This document shows, one piece after another, positions 52,753 through 61,301 of a DNA stretch of 64,000 bases. Location: positions 1 through 64,000 of the forward strand of contig CAYNRY010000003.1 of NCBI GenBank assembly GCA_964399985.1, read 5' to 3'. The notes under the pieces were generated by a model, which saw only the letters and a program-made list of their open reading frames with translations, was not told where the DNA came from and ran no database searches. Both the position numbers and the translations under genes were made by a program. Positions within the stretch are counted from its first letter, which is position 1; each line of letters opens with the position of its first letter. The stretch comes from Micavibrio_B sp964399985 (lineage in GTDB: Bacteria; Pseudomonadota; Alphaproteobacteria; Micavibrionales; Micavibrionaceae).

Positions 52753-53580
52753 TTAGGCCAGTTTTCTGGCGAAAGCCAAAAGATCCTGATTGATTTTATC
52801 TTTTTCGGTAGACGGAATAGCGTGGGCTCCGCCTTTGTAGATTTTAAGTTCAGAGCCTTTTACGATCCCTGCAGCACGGCGTGCCGTGATATCGATAGGG
52901 ACGATCTGGTCGTCATCACCATGAATGATCAAGGTCGGGATATCGAACTTGGCGAGGTCTTCAGTGAAATCGCTTTCAGAGAAGGCGGCGATACAATCGA
53001 GTACGGCTTTCAATCCGGCTTGCATACCTAAAAACCAGAAGCTTTCACGTAAACCATCGCTGACTTTTGCGCCTTCACGGTTGGCTCCGTAGAAAGGCAT
53101 GGTGAAATCCTTAAAAAATTGTGAGCGGTCTCTTTGAACGCCGTCTCGAATACCATCGAATACAGACATAGGTAATCCGTCAGGATTTTTATCTGTCTTC
53201 AACATGCCCGGTGTGACCGCACCGATTAATACAGCGCCTGCTACACGGGATGTACCATGGCGTCCGATATAACGGGCGACTTCTCCACCGCCTGTCGAGT
53301 GGCCGACCAAAATGGCTTTTTTTAGATCTAGCTTTTCAATCAGCTGCGCCAGATCGTCTGCATAAGTGTCCATGTCGTTGCCGTTCCAAGGTTGATCCGA
53401 TCTCCCATGACCTCGGCGGTCATGGGCTATAACGCGATAACCATTTGAAGCAAGGAAAAGCATCTGGTCTTCCCAAGCATCTGAACTGAGGGGCCAACCA
53501 TGGCTGAATACGATAGGCTGGCCATTGCCCCAGTCTTTATACAAGAGAGAAGTGCCATCTTTGGTTGTAAATGTAGTCAT
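52753..53580 (-). CDS. Alpha/beta hydrolase (non-heme chloroperoxidase-like)
   Basis: 275 aa. Oxyanion HGWPLSSDAW, nucleophile GHSTGGGEVARYIGRHG, acid IHGDDDQIVP and catalytic His in GGAHAIPSTEKDKINQDLLA give the full triad of the chloroperoxidase/arylesterase subfamily. Cytoplasmic. It likely hydrolyses an ester or lactone. Part of the LysR-divergent operon. Confidence 0.88.
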   Translation of the reverse strand: MTTFTTKDGTSLLYKDWGNGQPIVFSHGWPLSSDAWEDQMLFLASNGYRVIAHDRRGHGRSDQPWNGNDMDTYADDLAQLIEKLDLKKAILVGHSTGGGEVARYIGRHGTSRVAGAVLIGAVTPGMLKTDKNPDGLPMSVFDGIRDGVQRDRSQFFKDFTMPFYGANREGAKVSDGLRESFWFLGMQAGLKAVLDCIAAFSESDFTEDLAKFDIPTLIIHGDDDQIVPIDITARRAAGIVKGSELKIYKGGAHAIPSTEKDKINQDLLAFARKLA

Positions 53581-53606
53581 TTTAAATCTCCTTGATATTG
53601 TTTCTA

Positions 53607-54269
53607 TTATTTAACTTTATGAGGGTATGCAGCGCGTTGCGGGTAATCGTGCAAAAGGCTGGCCGCATAATCGATACCCATGCCATAAGCGCCGAAATGC
53701 TCGCGGGCGATTTTTGTTGTGCCTTCATAAGTTTCCTGACGTGCCCAGTCACGCTGGATTTCCAGTGTTAATTGCAACGAACTGATGGACACGGCTCCAG
53801 CCTGCTCGGCGCGGCGAATGGCGGCGTCATGGGCTACTAAGGACGTGCCGCCGGAGGCGTCCACGTTCATGATAACCTCATAACCTTCGCCAAGTGCGCA
53901 AAGTGTCGGAAAGATAAGGCAGGCTTCGGTCCAAAGAGCTGCGATCACCAGTTTCTTGCGGCCCGTCTTTTTAATGGCTTCAACAAAGGCTTCGCTGTCC
54001 CAGCTATTCATGCTGGTGCGCTCGATAGGGTCCTGTTGCAAAACATCCATCAGCTCGGGCCAGATATAGCCACTAAAGGATTCAGTTTCGACAGCGGTCA
54101 GGATGGTCGGGATATTGAACAGCTTAGCGGTCTTCGCCATGGCGATCGTATTGTTTTTCAAAAGCTGTCGATCGATGCTTGTCACACCGAAAGCCATTTG
54201 GGGCTGGTGATCTATAAAGATAAAAACTGAGTTGTCTGCAGTTAGAAGTTTGTCTGAAGTGGTGGTCAT
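53607..54269 (-). CDS. Isochorismatase-like hydrolase (YcaC type)
   Basis: 220 aa. FIDHQPQMAFGV with the catalytic Asp, and the nucleophilic Cys in LVIAALWTEACLIFPTLCAL. The second part (AIRRAEQAGAVSISSLQLTL) matches the YcaC subfamily. YcaC proteins are cysteine hydrolases of unknown natural substrate and often sit in stress operons. It is the first gene of the operon, divergent to the LysR regulator gene. Confidence 0.88.
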   Translation of the reverse strand: MTTTSDKLLTADNSVFIFIDHQPQMAFGVTSIDRQLLKNNTIAMAKTAKLFNIPTILTAVETESFSGYIWPELMDVLQQDPIERTSMNSWDSEAFVEAIKKTGRKKLVIAALWTEACLIFPTLCALGEGYEVIMNVDASGGTSLVAHDAAIRRAEQAGAVSISSLQLTLEIQRDWARQETYEGTTKIAREHFGAYGMGIDYAASLLHDYPQRAAYPHKVK

Positions 54270-54361
54270 TTTTAGTCTCCTTAAACGTCGATTTGGCTTA
54301 ATGCCGTTATTCGTGTTTTAAGTATGGATTAGTTCTTAAAAAATGATAATCTGCCTAATTG

Positions 54362-54375
54362 GAATAACACTATTC
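54362..54375. promoter_or_regulatory. LysR-type operator dyad
   Basis: GAATA-ACAC-TATTC is a perfect inverted repeat, with a further TGGAATAATGG half-site right after it. It lies 15 bases before the LysR start and ~90 bases from the divergent operon start, a typical place for LysR activation and autoregulation. Confidence 0.45.
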
Positions 54376-54389
54376 GAAAAAATGGAATA

Positions 54390-55265
54390 ATGGATAAGAT
54401 CGCAAATATGGAGGCTTTTGTTGCTGTTTCTCAGGTGGGAAGCTTTGCCGAAGCTGCTAAAAAGCTTAATTTGGCTAATTCAGTCATCAGCAAACGCATC
54501 AAAGATCTGGAAGATTATTTAGGTGTACAACTTATGATCAGAACGACCAGAAAAGTGATGCTTACTGAAGCTGGGCAAGATTATCTTGTGCAAGCGCAAC
54601 GACTATTAGATGAAATAAATGAGATTGAATCCGGATTCCGGCGACAAACTAAAAATCCCGTCGGCATCATTAAACTAACTGCACCGCTTAGCTTCGGGCT
54701 TCAGACGCTCGCACCGGCGCTCGCGAGCTATCTGGAGAAATATCCGGAAGTATCAATCAAAACGTATTTATCTGACAGGCAGGTTGATCTTGTTAATGAA
54801 GGCTATGATTTGGCGATCCGAATTGGTGCACTTGAGGATCAAAACCTAATCGCAAAGAAGCTTGGGAAAGGCAGGCGCGTCGTGTGCGCAAGCCCCGCCT
54901 ATTTAAAAAAACATGGTAAACCCAAAACCCCAACGGATCTTAAAAATCACAATTGTCTTAGTTATTTAAACCTGGCCGAAGGTAAGTCTTGGCCCTTCGT
55001 GGTTGGCGGGAAGCGTGTTTGGCAACCTGTTTCCGGAAAGCTCTACTCTGATAACGGAGACTTGCTCCACCAAGCTGCAATTGCTTCATGCGGTATAACT
55101 CTCTTGCCGACTTTCATTATTGAAGAGTCTTTAAAGCAGGGAGCTTTGGATATTGTTTTAGAAGAGTATGAAGAAAGGGATTTTGATATGTATGCTGTGT
55201 ATCCACGAACAAAACACCTTTCAATAAAAATTAGAACGCTAATTGATCATTTAACAAGGCTTTAG
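54390..55265 (+). CDS. LysR-family transcriptional regulator
   Basis: 291 aa. N-terminal winged HTH (ANMEAFVAVSQVGSFAEAAK KLNLANSVISKRIKDLEDYL region, residues 5-60) and a periplasmic-binding-type effector domain (~90-290). It belongs to the group that controls quinone- or electrophile-detoxifying genes. Divergent to the six-gene operon. The first of two nearby ATGs is used; the second (six codons later) is possible. Confidence 0.9.
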   Translation: MDKIANMEAFVAVSQVGSFAEAAKKLNLANSVISKRIKDLEDYLGVQLMIRTTRKVMLTEAGQDYLVQAQRLLDEINEIESGFRRQTKNPVGIIKLTAPLSFGLQTLAPALASYLEKYPEVSIKTYLSDRQVDLVNEGYDLAIRIGALEDQNLIAKKLGKGRRVVCASPAYLKKHGKPKTPTDLKNHNCLSYLNLAEGKSWPFVVGGKRVWQPVSGKLYSDNGDLLHQAAIASCGITLLPTFIIEESLKQGALDIVLEEYEERDFDMYAVYPRTKHLSIKIRTLIDHLTRL

Positions 55266-55321
55266 CGACTGCAAATAGCCTAAAGGACTGCGAGGCTCAG
55301 TGACTGTAGATAACGGTCAAG

Positions 55322-56191
55322 CTAGTCACAGGATTTTGCATTCAAATAATTCGTCCAATTTTTTAAAACTCCGCGTTTATTATTTCCAATCCAGGAAAGG
55401 TCGCCCAGAAGCCAGATATGATCGGTGTCGGAATAAACTTTGGTTTCAACACAACCGCCTTTGGCTTTGATGCGCTCTGACAGTTTATCCATATTGAATT
55501 TTCCTACATACTGATCTTTGTCTCCCCATAACAAGAGCATAGGGGGTTGTCTGCCATCGACAAAAGTTGTGGCTTGCATTTGTGGATAGTTGGAAGGTGG
55601 CCCGAACATATCTTTCAGATCGTCTTCATGAGGGATAAAAGCGTATGGACCTGCAAGACCAACAAAATCTTTTATAACTATTGATCGATCTTTATTTTGG
55701 CGCTGAAGATAGCGAGCATCTGTCGCTAGCAGGGAAGCGATATGCGCTCCTGCGGAATGGCCGGCAATATGAATTTCATTTTTATTTCCACCGTACTGCT
55801 CAATGTTGTCATAGACCCAAGATAGAGATTGAGCGCCATCTTCAACAAAGACAGGAAATTTAACTTCCGGGTATTTGCGATAGTCAGGAATGGCGACCAT
55901 ATAGCCTTCTTTGGCAAGAGCAGAGCCGACGAATTTATAAAGATTTTTCGAGCCTTCTTCCCAGCGTCCTCCATAATAGAAAACTATAACGGGAAACTTC
56001 TTGTCTGGCGCAGTATCGGGGGGCGTATAAATATCCAGGCGTTGCCATTTTTCTTTACCGAAAGCAATATTTTTGACAATTTTAACGTCATCAAAATATG
56101 TGGGTGCATTGACAATAGCCATATTTATTTGAGTACAGGCAGATGTAAAGAGGGCCAGAGATAATCCTAAAAGACCAAGTATTCTTTTCAT
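55322..56191 (-). CDS. Lipoprotein alpha/beta hydrolase (BD-FAE-like)
   Basis: 289 aa from the ATG at 56191, which overlaps the SDR stop (ATGA). Signal MKRILGLLGLSLALFTSAC with lipobox Cys. Oxyanion motif YYGGRWEEGSK and nucleophile GHSAGAHIASLL are typical for BD-FAE/kynurenine-formamidase-like esterases. Located outside the cytoplasm. It is last in the seven-gene lipid operon and could hydrolyse a lipid ester; inferred. An upstream in-frame ATG was rejected as it removes the signal. Confidence 0.82.
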   Translation of the reverse strand: MKRILGLLGLSLALFTSACTQINMAIVNAPTYFDDVKIVKNIAFGKEKWQRLDIYTPPDTAPDKKFPVIVFYYGGRWEEGSKNLYKFVGSALAKEGYMVAIPDYRKYPEVKFPVFVEDGAQSLSWVYDNIEQYGGNKNEIHIAGHSAGAHIASLLATDARYLQRQNKDRSIVIKDFVGLAGPYAFIPHEDDLKDMFGPPSNYPQMQATTFVDGRQPPMLLLWGDKDQYVGKFNMDKLSERIKAKGGCVETKVYSDTDHIWLLGDLSWIGNNKRGVLKNWTNYLNAKSCD

Positions 56192-56934
56192 TTTGGGATT
56201 ATCCTGAAGTAAGCAAACGAAGGTAGAAGGCGTAAAATCTTCATCATCCAAGTAAAGCCACGAGGGAAATGGATTTCAAATTTTTTACTTTTTAGCCCAT
56301 CTGCAATAGCTTTAGCGGCCTCTTCGGGTTCTATTATCATCGGCATGGGGAATGAATTTTTATCCGTCATGGGCGTTCTAACAAAACCGGGATTAATCAA
56401 GCGGATATCAAGACCAAGGGGGGTCATTTCAGCCCGCAGACTTTCGGTTAAATTAATTAGGGCTGCCTTGGTCGCACCGTAAGGTTGACTGTTCGGCAGG
56501 CCGCGATAACCGGCAACACTTGCGCAGATACCTATCTGACCTGATTTTTGCTCCAATAACAAAGGTAAGACAGCATAAATGAAGTTAAGTGTGCCATTTA
56601 AATTTACATTTATGATGTTTTGTATTGATGTTATATCAAGCGCATCCAATTTCATTGGTTGATATGTTCCTGCCAGAAACAATGCGCTGTCTATATGGCC
56701 GAAAAATTTTGAGACTGTTTTTGCCGCTCTTGAGAGCATGTCTGGATCTGTTACGTCGCAGGGTAGGACAAGATGATGAGACGAAAGGCTTTTGCTGAGA
56801 TTCTCAAGTTTTATTCCATCACGAGAAGAAAGGACGAGCCTTGCTCCACGACGGTCTAATTCTATAGCCAGCGCCCGGCCAATGCCGCTACTGGCGCCAA
56901 TAATCCAGATATTTTTATTAGCGTAGTCTTTCAC
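56188..56934 (-). CDS. Short-chain dehydrogenase/reductase
   Basis: 248 aa. NAD(P)-binding IIGASSGIGRALAIELD (11-27), active-site Ser in ICASVAGYRGLPNSQPYGATKAAL (Ser plus YxxxK). Classical SDR length. It lies one base after the DUF3833 gene stop side and overlaps the hydrolase by four bases. The same gene cluster in other proteobacteria is tied to cyclopropane or furan fatty-acid synthesis. Confidence 0.9.
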   Translation of the reverse strand: MKDYANKNIWIIGASSGIGRALAIELDRRGARLVLSSRDGIKLENLSKSLSSHHLVLPCDVTDPDMLSRAAKTVSKFFGHIDSALFLAGTYQPMKLDALDITSIQNIINVNLNGTLNFIYAVLPLLLEQKSGQIGICASVAGYRGLPNSQPYGATKAALINLTESLRAEMTPLGLDIRLINPGFVRTPMTDKNSFPMPMIIEPEEAAKAIADGLKSKKFEIHFPRGFTWMMKILRLLPSFAYFRIIPK

Positions 56935-57465
56935 TTACTTGTCTTTTTGGATGGAAATTGTGATCTCGCCTACTTTAATCCCGAATTTCTTCATCGTTGA
57001 GCGATTGATGATCAAATCATCCGTCATCAGATACATCCAATCGTCAAAAGACAAGTTTATTTTGCGGCCACTAACATCAACCGTCATGACGTAATTCCAT
57101 TTAATCGCATTACCTGCACTTTCGCCAGGGGCGTCACCGATGATATCGGCTGCTGTCCCGACAAAGCGGTTATCGGAGAGCTTCTTAATATTCCAAGTGC
57201 GGTTCTGCGTTTTGCCATCATCATAAACGAAATATTCTTTAAGTGTTCCCTTATCACCCTCCCAGCTTCCTTCCATTTTTACGACGAAGCTTCGGATGAC
57301 CTTGCCGCCACGGTCTTGAATAATAGCGTGACCGGTCAACGGGCCATTGAAGAACTCGTCGAATTTCATGACTGGCGTCTTGCCAGCATAAGTTTTAACA
57401 TCAGGACTACATGAACAAAGCATACAAATCACTCCCATCAGTGAAAAAAATTTAATCAGATTCAT
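56935..57465 (-). CDS. DUF3833 lipoprotein
   Basis: 176 aa. Lipoprotein signal ending MLCSC, then the DUF3833 core: FDEFFNGPLTGHAIIQDRGG, WNIKKLSDNRFVGTAADIIG, GNAIKWNYVM and DDWMYLMTDDLIINRSTMKKF. DUF3833 genes regularly accompany CfaS/DUF1365/chalcone-isomerase-like genes. Function unknown; maybe lipid binding. Confidence 0.88.
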   Translation of the reverse strand: MNLIKFFSLMGVICMLCSCSPDVKTYAGKTPVMKFDEFFNGPLTGHAIIQDRGGKVIRSFVVKMEGSWEGDKGTLKEYFVYDDGKTQNRTWNIKKLSDNRFVGTAADIIGDAPGESAGNAIKWNYVMTVDVSGRKINLSFDDWMYLMTDDLIINRSTMKKFGIKVGEITISIQKDK

Positions 57466-57468
57466 AAT

Positions 57469-58002
57469 TTAACCTTCAATATTTAAAAGATTTTTACGCA
57501 TTTCAGGCTCGCTTGTTTTCGATCCCAACCAGATAGAAAAAAACTGTTTGCTAAAAGATGGGTCGGAGATGCGGCCTATCTCACTTCCATCTTTATAAAA
57601 AATAGTTGTGCCTTCTTCATTTAAAACACCCGTTAATTCCGTACCGTTTTGAACATCAGGAAAAATGGCGAGCATTTTGTTATGCCAGGCAGCCAAGGTA
57701 ACTTCATTGTTAAATCCCTGATCTCTGATTTCTTCTATCGAGATGTCGGCAATTGTTTTCCCTTTGAGGCTTCGTAAATAATTTAATTTAAGCGCCAGAG
57801 GGCGCTCGGTGGTTAGTTTTCCCCGCGGAGCGTAAAGATAAGCATTATAAACACTTAAAGTCATATAGGTCAGATGTGCCTGGCCGACAAGCTGGGCTTC
57901 GGGGACGGATTTTTTGATAAAATGGGGCGCAGGGGGCGATGACGCTAAGGCAGGATTTATAATCATTACCACGATTAATAAACTAACTACGAGTTTAAGC
58001 AT
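57469..58002 (-). CDS. Chalcone-isomerase-like exported protein
   Basis: 177 aa. Signal peptide (LVVSLLIVVMIINPALASSP), then a chalcone-isomerase-like fold (VGQAHLTYMTLSVYNAYLYA; LKLNYLRSLKGKTIADISIE). Bacterial members lack catalytic residues known from plants and are taken to bind fatty acids. It overlaps the cfa gene stop by eight bases and lies in the lipid operon. Confidence 0.82.
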   Translation of the reverse strand: MLKLVVSLLIVVMIINPALASSPPAPHFIKKSVPEAQLVGQAHLTYMTLSVYNAYLYAPRGKLTTERPLALKLNYLRSLKGKTIADISIEEIRDQGFNNEVTLAAWHNKMLAIFPDVQNGTELTGVLNEEGTTIFYKDGSEIGRISDPSFSKQFFSIWLGSKTSEPEMRKNLLNIEG

Positions 58003-59155
58003 GCTGCAACTCCACCTGCATGACGTTAGTGCGGCCCGTGCGGAAGCTTGCGATGCAGGCGGCTAGATAAAAGCGCCACATGCGAACAAAGCTTTCTTCA
58101 TAGCCTAACGCCATGATTTCCTGCTTTTTTGAGTCAAAGGATGCAAGCCAGTGCTCTAAGGTCGTCGCATAATCCTGGCCAAAGTCAAACCTGTCATTAA
58201 TACGCAATCCTGATTTTTTGGCTTCCATAGCGAAGCGATCCGGACCGGGCAGCATTCCGCCCGGAAAGATAAATGTGCGAATGAAATCATTGCTAGTGCG
58301 ATAATTTTCAAAAATCTTATCATCAATAGTAATCGTCTGGATGACAGCACGCCCTGATTTTTTGAGCATGCTGCCGATTTTATCAAAATATGTTTTCCAG
58401 TATTTTTCGCCTACGGCTTCAAACATTTCGATGGAAACGATATTGTCAAATGTGCCGCTTTGAGCGCGGTAATCTTCCAGAACAATCTTGGCCTTATTGT
58501 CGAGACGCGAGGCTGCATAATCATGTTGCTCATTTGATAAAGTAATCCCTTTTATTGCAAAATCCCCTTTGCTTGCCGCGCGCTCTGCAAAGCCACCCCA
58601 GCCGCAACCGACTTCGAGGATGGAGCCTGAATTTTGATTTAGTTGTCCGAGAATACGGTCATATTTATTATGCTGCGCCTGTACCAGGCTTTCATCTGGC
58701 TGATTAAATAGCGCAGAAGAATAGGTCATTGTCGGATCAAGCCATAACTTATAAAAATCGTTCCCAAGGTCGTAATGTGCGCTAATGTTGCGGCGACTAC
58801 CTTTGATAGTATTAGAGCGCAGTATATAAGAGAGGTTGCCAATTTTCTGGGCGAGAGTGCTTCCATATAGAAAGGGGCTCATGACATGATCATTGTCAAT
58901 GGCGAGAGTAATAAGATTTTCTAGATTATCTGACTGCCATCGTCCGTCACGGTAATCCTCAGCCAGTCCCGTATCACCTTTAAAGGCAAGATTTGTAGGA
59001 ACGCGCCAGTCGTGAATTTGTATATCTGCATTTGCGCCAGGGATTTTCCCGCTGAATTTATAAGACTGGCCATTTGGCAAAGTAAGTGACAGGCTGCCTT
59101 TCTCAAGCTGGTCAAGGCATTTAAGTAAACGATCGGTTATGAGTTTATTTAGCAT
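57995..59155 (-). CDS. cfa: CfaS-type SAM-dependent fatty-acyl methyltransferase
   Basis: 386 aa. SAM motif ILEVGCGWGGFAERA (~180-194), and family markers NISAHYDLGNDFYKLWLDPT, MTYSSALF and EMFEAVGEKYWKTYF. It adds a methylene or methyl group to unsaturated phospholipid acyl chains. In this operon context (DUF1365, FAD oxidoreductase) it may be a furan-fatty-acid-type methylase and not a plain cyclopropane synthase; inferred from synteny. Confidence 0.9.
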   Translation of the reverse strand: MLNKLITDRLLKCLDQLEKGSLSLTLPNGQSYKFSGKIPGANADIQIHDWRVPTNLAFKGDTGLAEDYRDGRWQSDNLENLITLAIDNDHVMSPFLYGSTLAQKIGNLSYILRSNTIKGSRRNISAHYDLGNDFYKLWLDPTMTYSSALFNQPDESLVQAQHNKYDRILGQLNQNSGSILEVGCGWGGFAERAASKGDFAIKGITLSNEQHDYAASRLDNKAKIVLEDYRAQSGTFDNIVSIEMFEAVGEKYWKTYFDKIGSMLKKSGRAVIQTITIDDKIFENYRTSNDFIRTFIFPGGMLPGPDRFAMEAKKSGLRINDRFDFGQDYATTLEHWLASFDSKKQEIMALGYEESFVRMWRFYLAACIASFRTGRTNVMQVELQHA

Positions 59156-59216
59156 ATCATTTTCGTTTGATTTGTTGGTTTAATCATAAATAGAGCGTTA
59201 GAGACATTTCGCCCAA

Positions 59217-59993
59217 TTACAAATTTTTAATGTTATCTGTAACTGTAATTTTTTCTTTTTTTTGCAGAGGCTTAGGTACATAGCGAATGCCCTTTGATAC
59301 GAGTTTTAAAGCCTGCCAGTGTATAAGAAATATAGCTTTCAGGGTGACTAGCGGATAGGCCCAGAAAGCATGGGATAAATTCCTCTTTGTCATGGGTTTT
59401 AGTTTCCCTGTCAGGGCAGTGGCTAATTGCAGGCTGCCATCCTTATTGTAATGGTCGATCCATGCACCAAAAACATCTCCTTCCGTTTGGAAACGAAATT
59501 TATAGATGCCTTCGCGTTCAAGAAATGGTGAAACATGGAAAAATTTTTCTCCTTGGAGCCAGTCTTGCGATTCTATCGCCTTACCGTCCTGATGCTTACA
59601 AAGGTAAGAATGCGTTTCGCCGAATGTATTGTTCACCTCGCATAAAACCGCGAGCAAACTCTTTTCTTTATCGAAACAAAGCCAGAAGCTGACGGGATTG
59701 AAAACATACCCCAAAACCCGGGGCATGGTCATTAGAATGATGTCACCATCTGATGGTATGTTCTGCGATTTAAGAATAGAAAAAATCCAGTCTTGTAAAT
59801 TACCGCTATCACGGTTGCCATGGTCCTTGCGATAGAAGGAAAGCAATCCTGTACGGTCAACAGGAAGGGGAAGTGAATCTATGTCTGCAACTGGAATTGC
59901 GAGATAGTAAAGTCCATAAGTGAAAGCATTGATTTTTGGTAAAAATCTCTTATGCATCACTTTTGCAAAAAATATTTGCGGATTTATCTCCAT
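59217..59993 (-). CDS. DUF1365 protein
   Basis: 258 aa. The family opening VMHKRFLPKINAFTYGLYYL and the MTMPRVLGYVFNPVSFWLCF core are clear. DUF1365 genes are nearly always beside a FAD oxidoreductase and CfaS gene. Biochemical role unknown, thought to be lipid-related. It overlaps the oxidoreductase stop by ten bases. Confidence 0.9.
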   Translation of the reverse strand: MEINPQIFFAKVMHKRFLPKINAFTYGLYYLAIPVADIDSLPLPVDRTGLLSFYRKDHGNRDSGNLQDWIFSILKSQNIPSDGDIILMTMPRVLGYVFNPVSFWLCFDKEKSLLAVLCEVNNTFGETHSYLCKHQDGKAIESQDWLQGEKFFHVSPFLEREGIYKFRFQTEGDVFGAWIDHYNKDGSLQLATALTGKLKPMTKRNLSHAFWAYPLVTLKAIFLIHWQALKLVSKGIRYVPKPLQKKEKITVTDNIKNL

Positions 59994-61231
59994 GGAATTT
60001 TTGCGCCCAATTTAGTAGCGACAGCAACAGCGCTTATGAGGCCATCTTCGTGAAATCCATAGCGTTGGTAGGCGCCGCAATGCCAGATATTATCTAACCC
60101 TTGAATGCTTTCAATTTTTTGCTGGGCGGCCAGCGTGTCTTGCGTAAAAATGGGATGTTCAAAAGTATACTCGTCATATGTAAGAGAAGAGCTTGGCTCG
60201 CGTCCCGGGTTTAATGTAACGAAGATCTGCTTTTCAGTATCGAGATTTTGCAACTGGTTCATCCAGTAGCTCAAGGATACCACGGGTTCCTTATCTACGG
60301 GTGTCTCCGAATGGTAAACCCAGCTGGCCCAGCAACCTTTATTCCTTGGCATAAAACTTTCATCACTGTGAACTACGACGCGATTTTTCTGGTAGCTGAA
60401 GGTTCCTAATATAGAAGATTGTTCTGGACTTGGCTGGGAAATCAGTCGTAGGGCCTGATCCGCATGGCAGGCAAAGATAACATGATCATAAGCTTCCGAA
60501 TGTCCTGTGCTGTCTTCAACGATTAAGCGGTTCTCTATGCGCGAGACTTTTGTTACGCCACAATTCATGCGGATATCGTCTTGAAAAGAAGAAGTGAGGC
60601 GCTTCACATACTCGTGGCTACCTCCATCGACTGTATACCATTGTGGATGAGAGTTGATGGTCAGCAGTCCGTGATTTTTAAAGAAGTTTAAAAAAGTACT
60701 TGCTGGAAAATCCAAAATTGTTTCGGTAGAGCAGCTCCAGATGGCAGCTCCCATGGCTTGGAGATAATAATGTCGGAACCACTCTCCCATTTCCATGTGA
60801 TCCAGTAACTCACGAAGCGTAGCGGTCTGATGACTTTCAAGGTAGGTGAGGGCATTTTTATTGAAACGTATAATGTCGATAATCATTCCCCAAAAAGCGG
60901 GCCTAAAAAAGTTTTTTTTCTGTGCGAACATACCTTTGCTGCCATATTCGAGCCAGGAATTACCTATGCTGGCACCGAAAGACATATCGCTTTTAATAGT
61001 TGGTACTTTTAACTCTTTAAAAAGAGATGTGAGATTTGGATAGTTTCTGTGATTGAATACAATAAACCCTGTATCTACAAAAACGTCTTTACCCTCATCC
61101 GGGATTCTAATCGTGCGACTATGCCCGCCGATATAATTATTTGATTCATAGACAGTAACATCGTGCAGGGGCTTTAAAAGCCAAGTTGCGCCAAGTCCTG
61201 AAATTCCAGTTCCGATAATTGCTATTTTCAT
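59984..61231 (-). CDS. FAD-dependent amine-oxidase-like oxidoreductase
   Basis: 415 aa. N-terminal FAD site IAIIGTGISGLGATWLL, followed by YESNNYIGGHSRTIRIPDEG; C-terminal NIWHCGAYQRYGFHEDGLIS. It belongs to the NAD(P)/FAD oxidoreductase group that precedes DUF1365 and CfaS genes. It is the first gene of a seven-gene operon. No ribosome site is seen ahead of the ATG, and two palindromes lie upstream. Confidence 0.9.
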   Translation of the reverse strand: MKIAIIGTGISGLGATWLLKPLHDVTVYESNNYIGGHSRTIRIPDEGKDVFVDTGFIVFNHRNYPNLTSLFKELKVPTIKSDMSFGASIGNSWLEYGSKGMFAQKKNFFRPAFWGMIIDIIRFNKNALTYLESHQTATLRELLDHMEMGEWFRHYYLQAMGAAIWSCSTETILDFPASTFLNFFKNHGLLTINSHPQWYTVDGGSHEYVKRLTSSFQDDIRMNCGVTKVSRIENRLIVEDSTGHSEAYDHVIFACHADQALRLISQPSPEQSSILGTFSYQKNRVVVHSDESFMPRNKGCWASWVYHSETPVDKEPVVSLSYWMNQLQNLDTEKQIFVTLNPGREPSSSLTYDEYTFEHPIFTQDTLAAQQKIESIQGLDNIWHCGAYQRYGFHEDGLISAVAVATKLGAKIPWR

Positions 61232-61249
61232 GAAGGTAATCTAGCAGGA

Positions 61250-61293
61250 GGAAGACTAGTCTTCCAGAGGCCAGCGAATTACAAAAATGTAAT
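61250..61293. promoter_or_regulatory. Two palindromes ahead of the lipid operon
   Basis: GGAAGACTAGTCTTCC (61250-61265) is a perfect 16-base palindrome, and ATTACA-AAAA-TGTAAT (61278-61293) a perfect dyad. They lie in the 70-base gap between the FAD oxidoreductase start and the histidine kinase stop. The first is 19 bases from the ATG, so it probably acts as an operator or an RNA hairpin in the leader. Confidence 0.5.
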
Positions 61294-61301
61294 GTTGTGA
61301 T

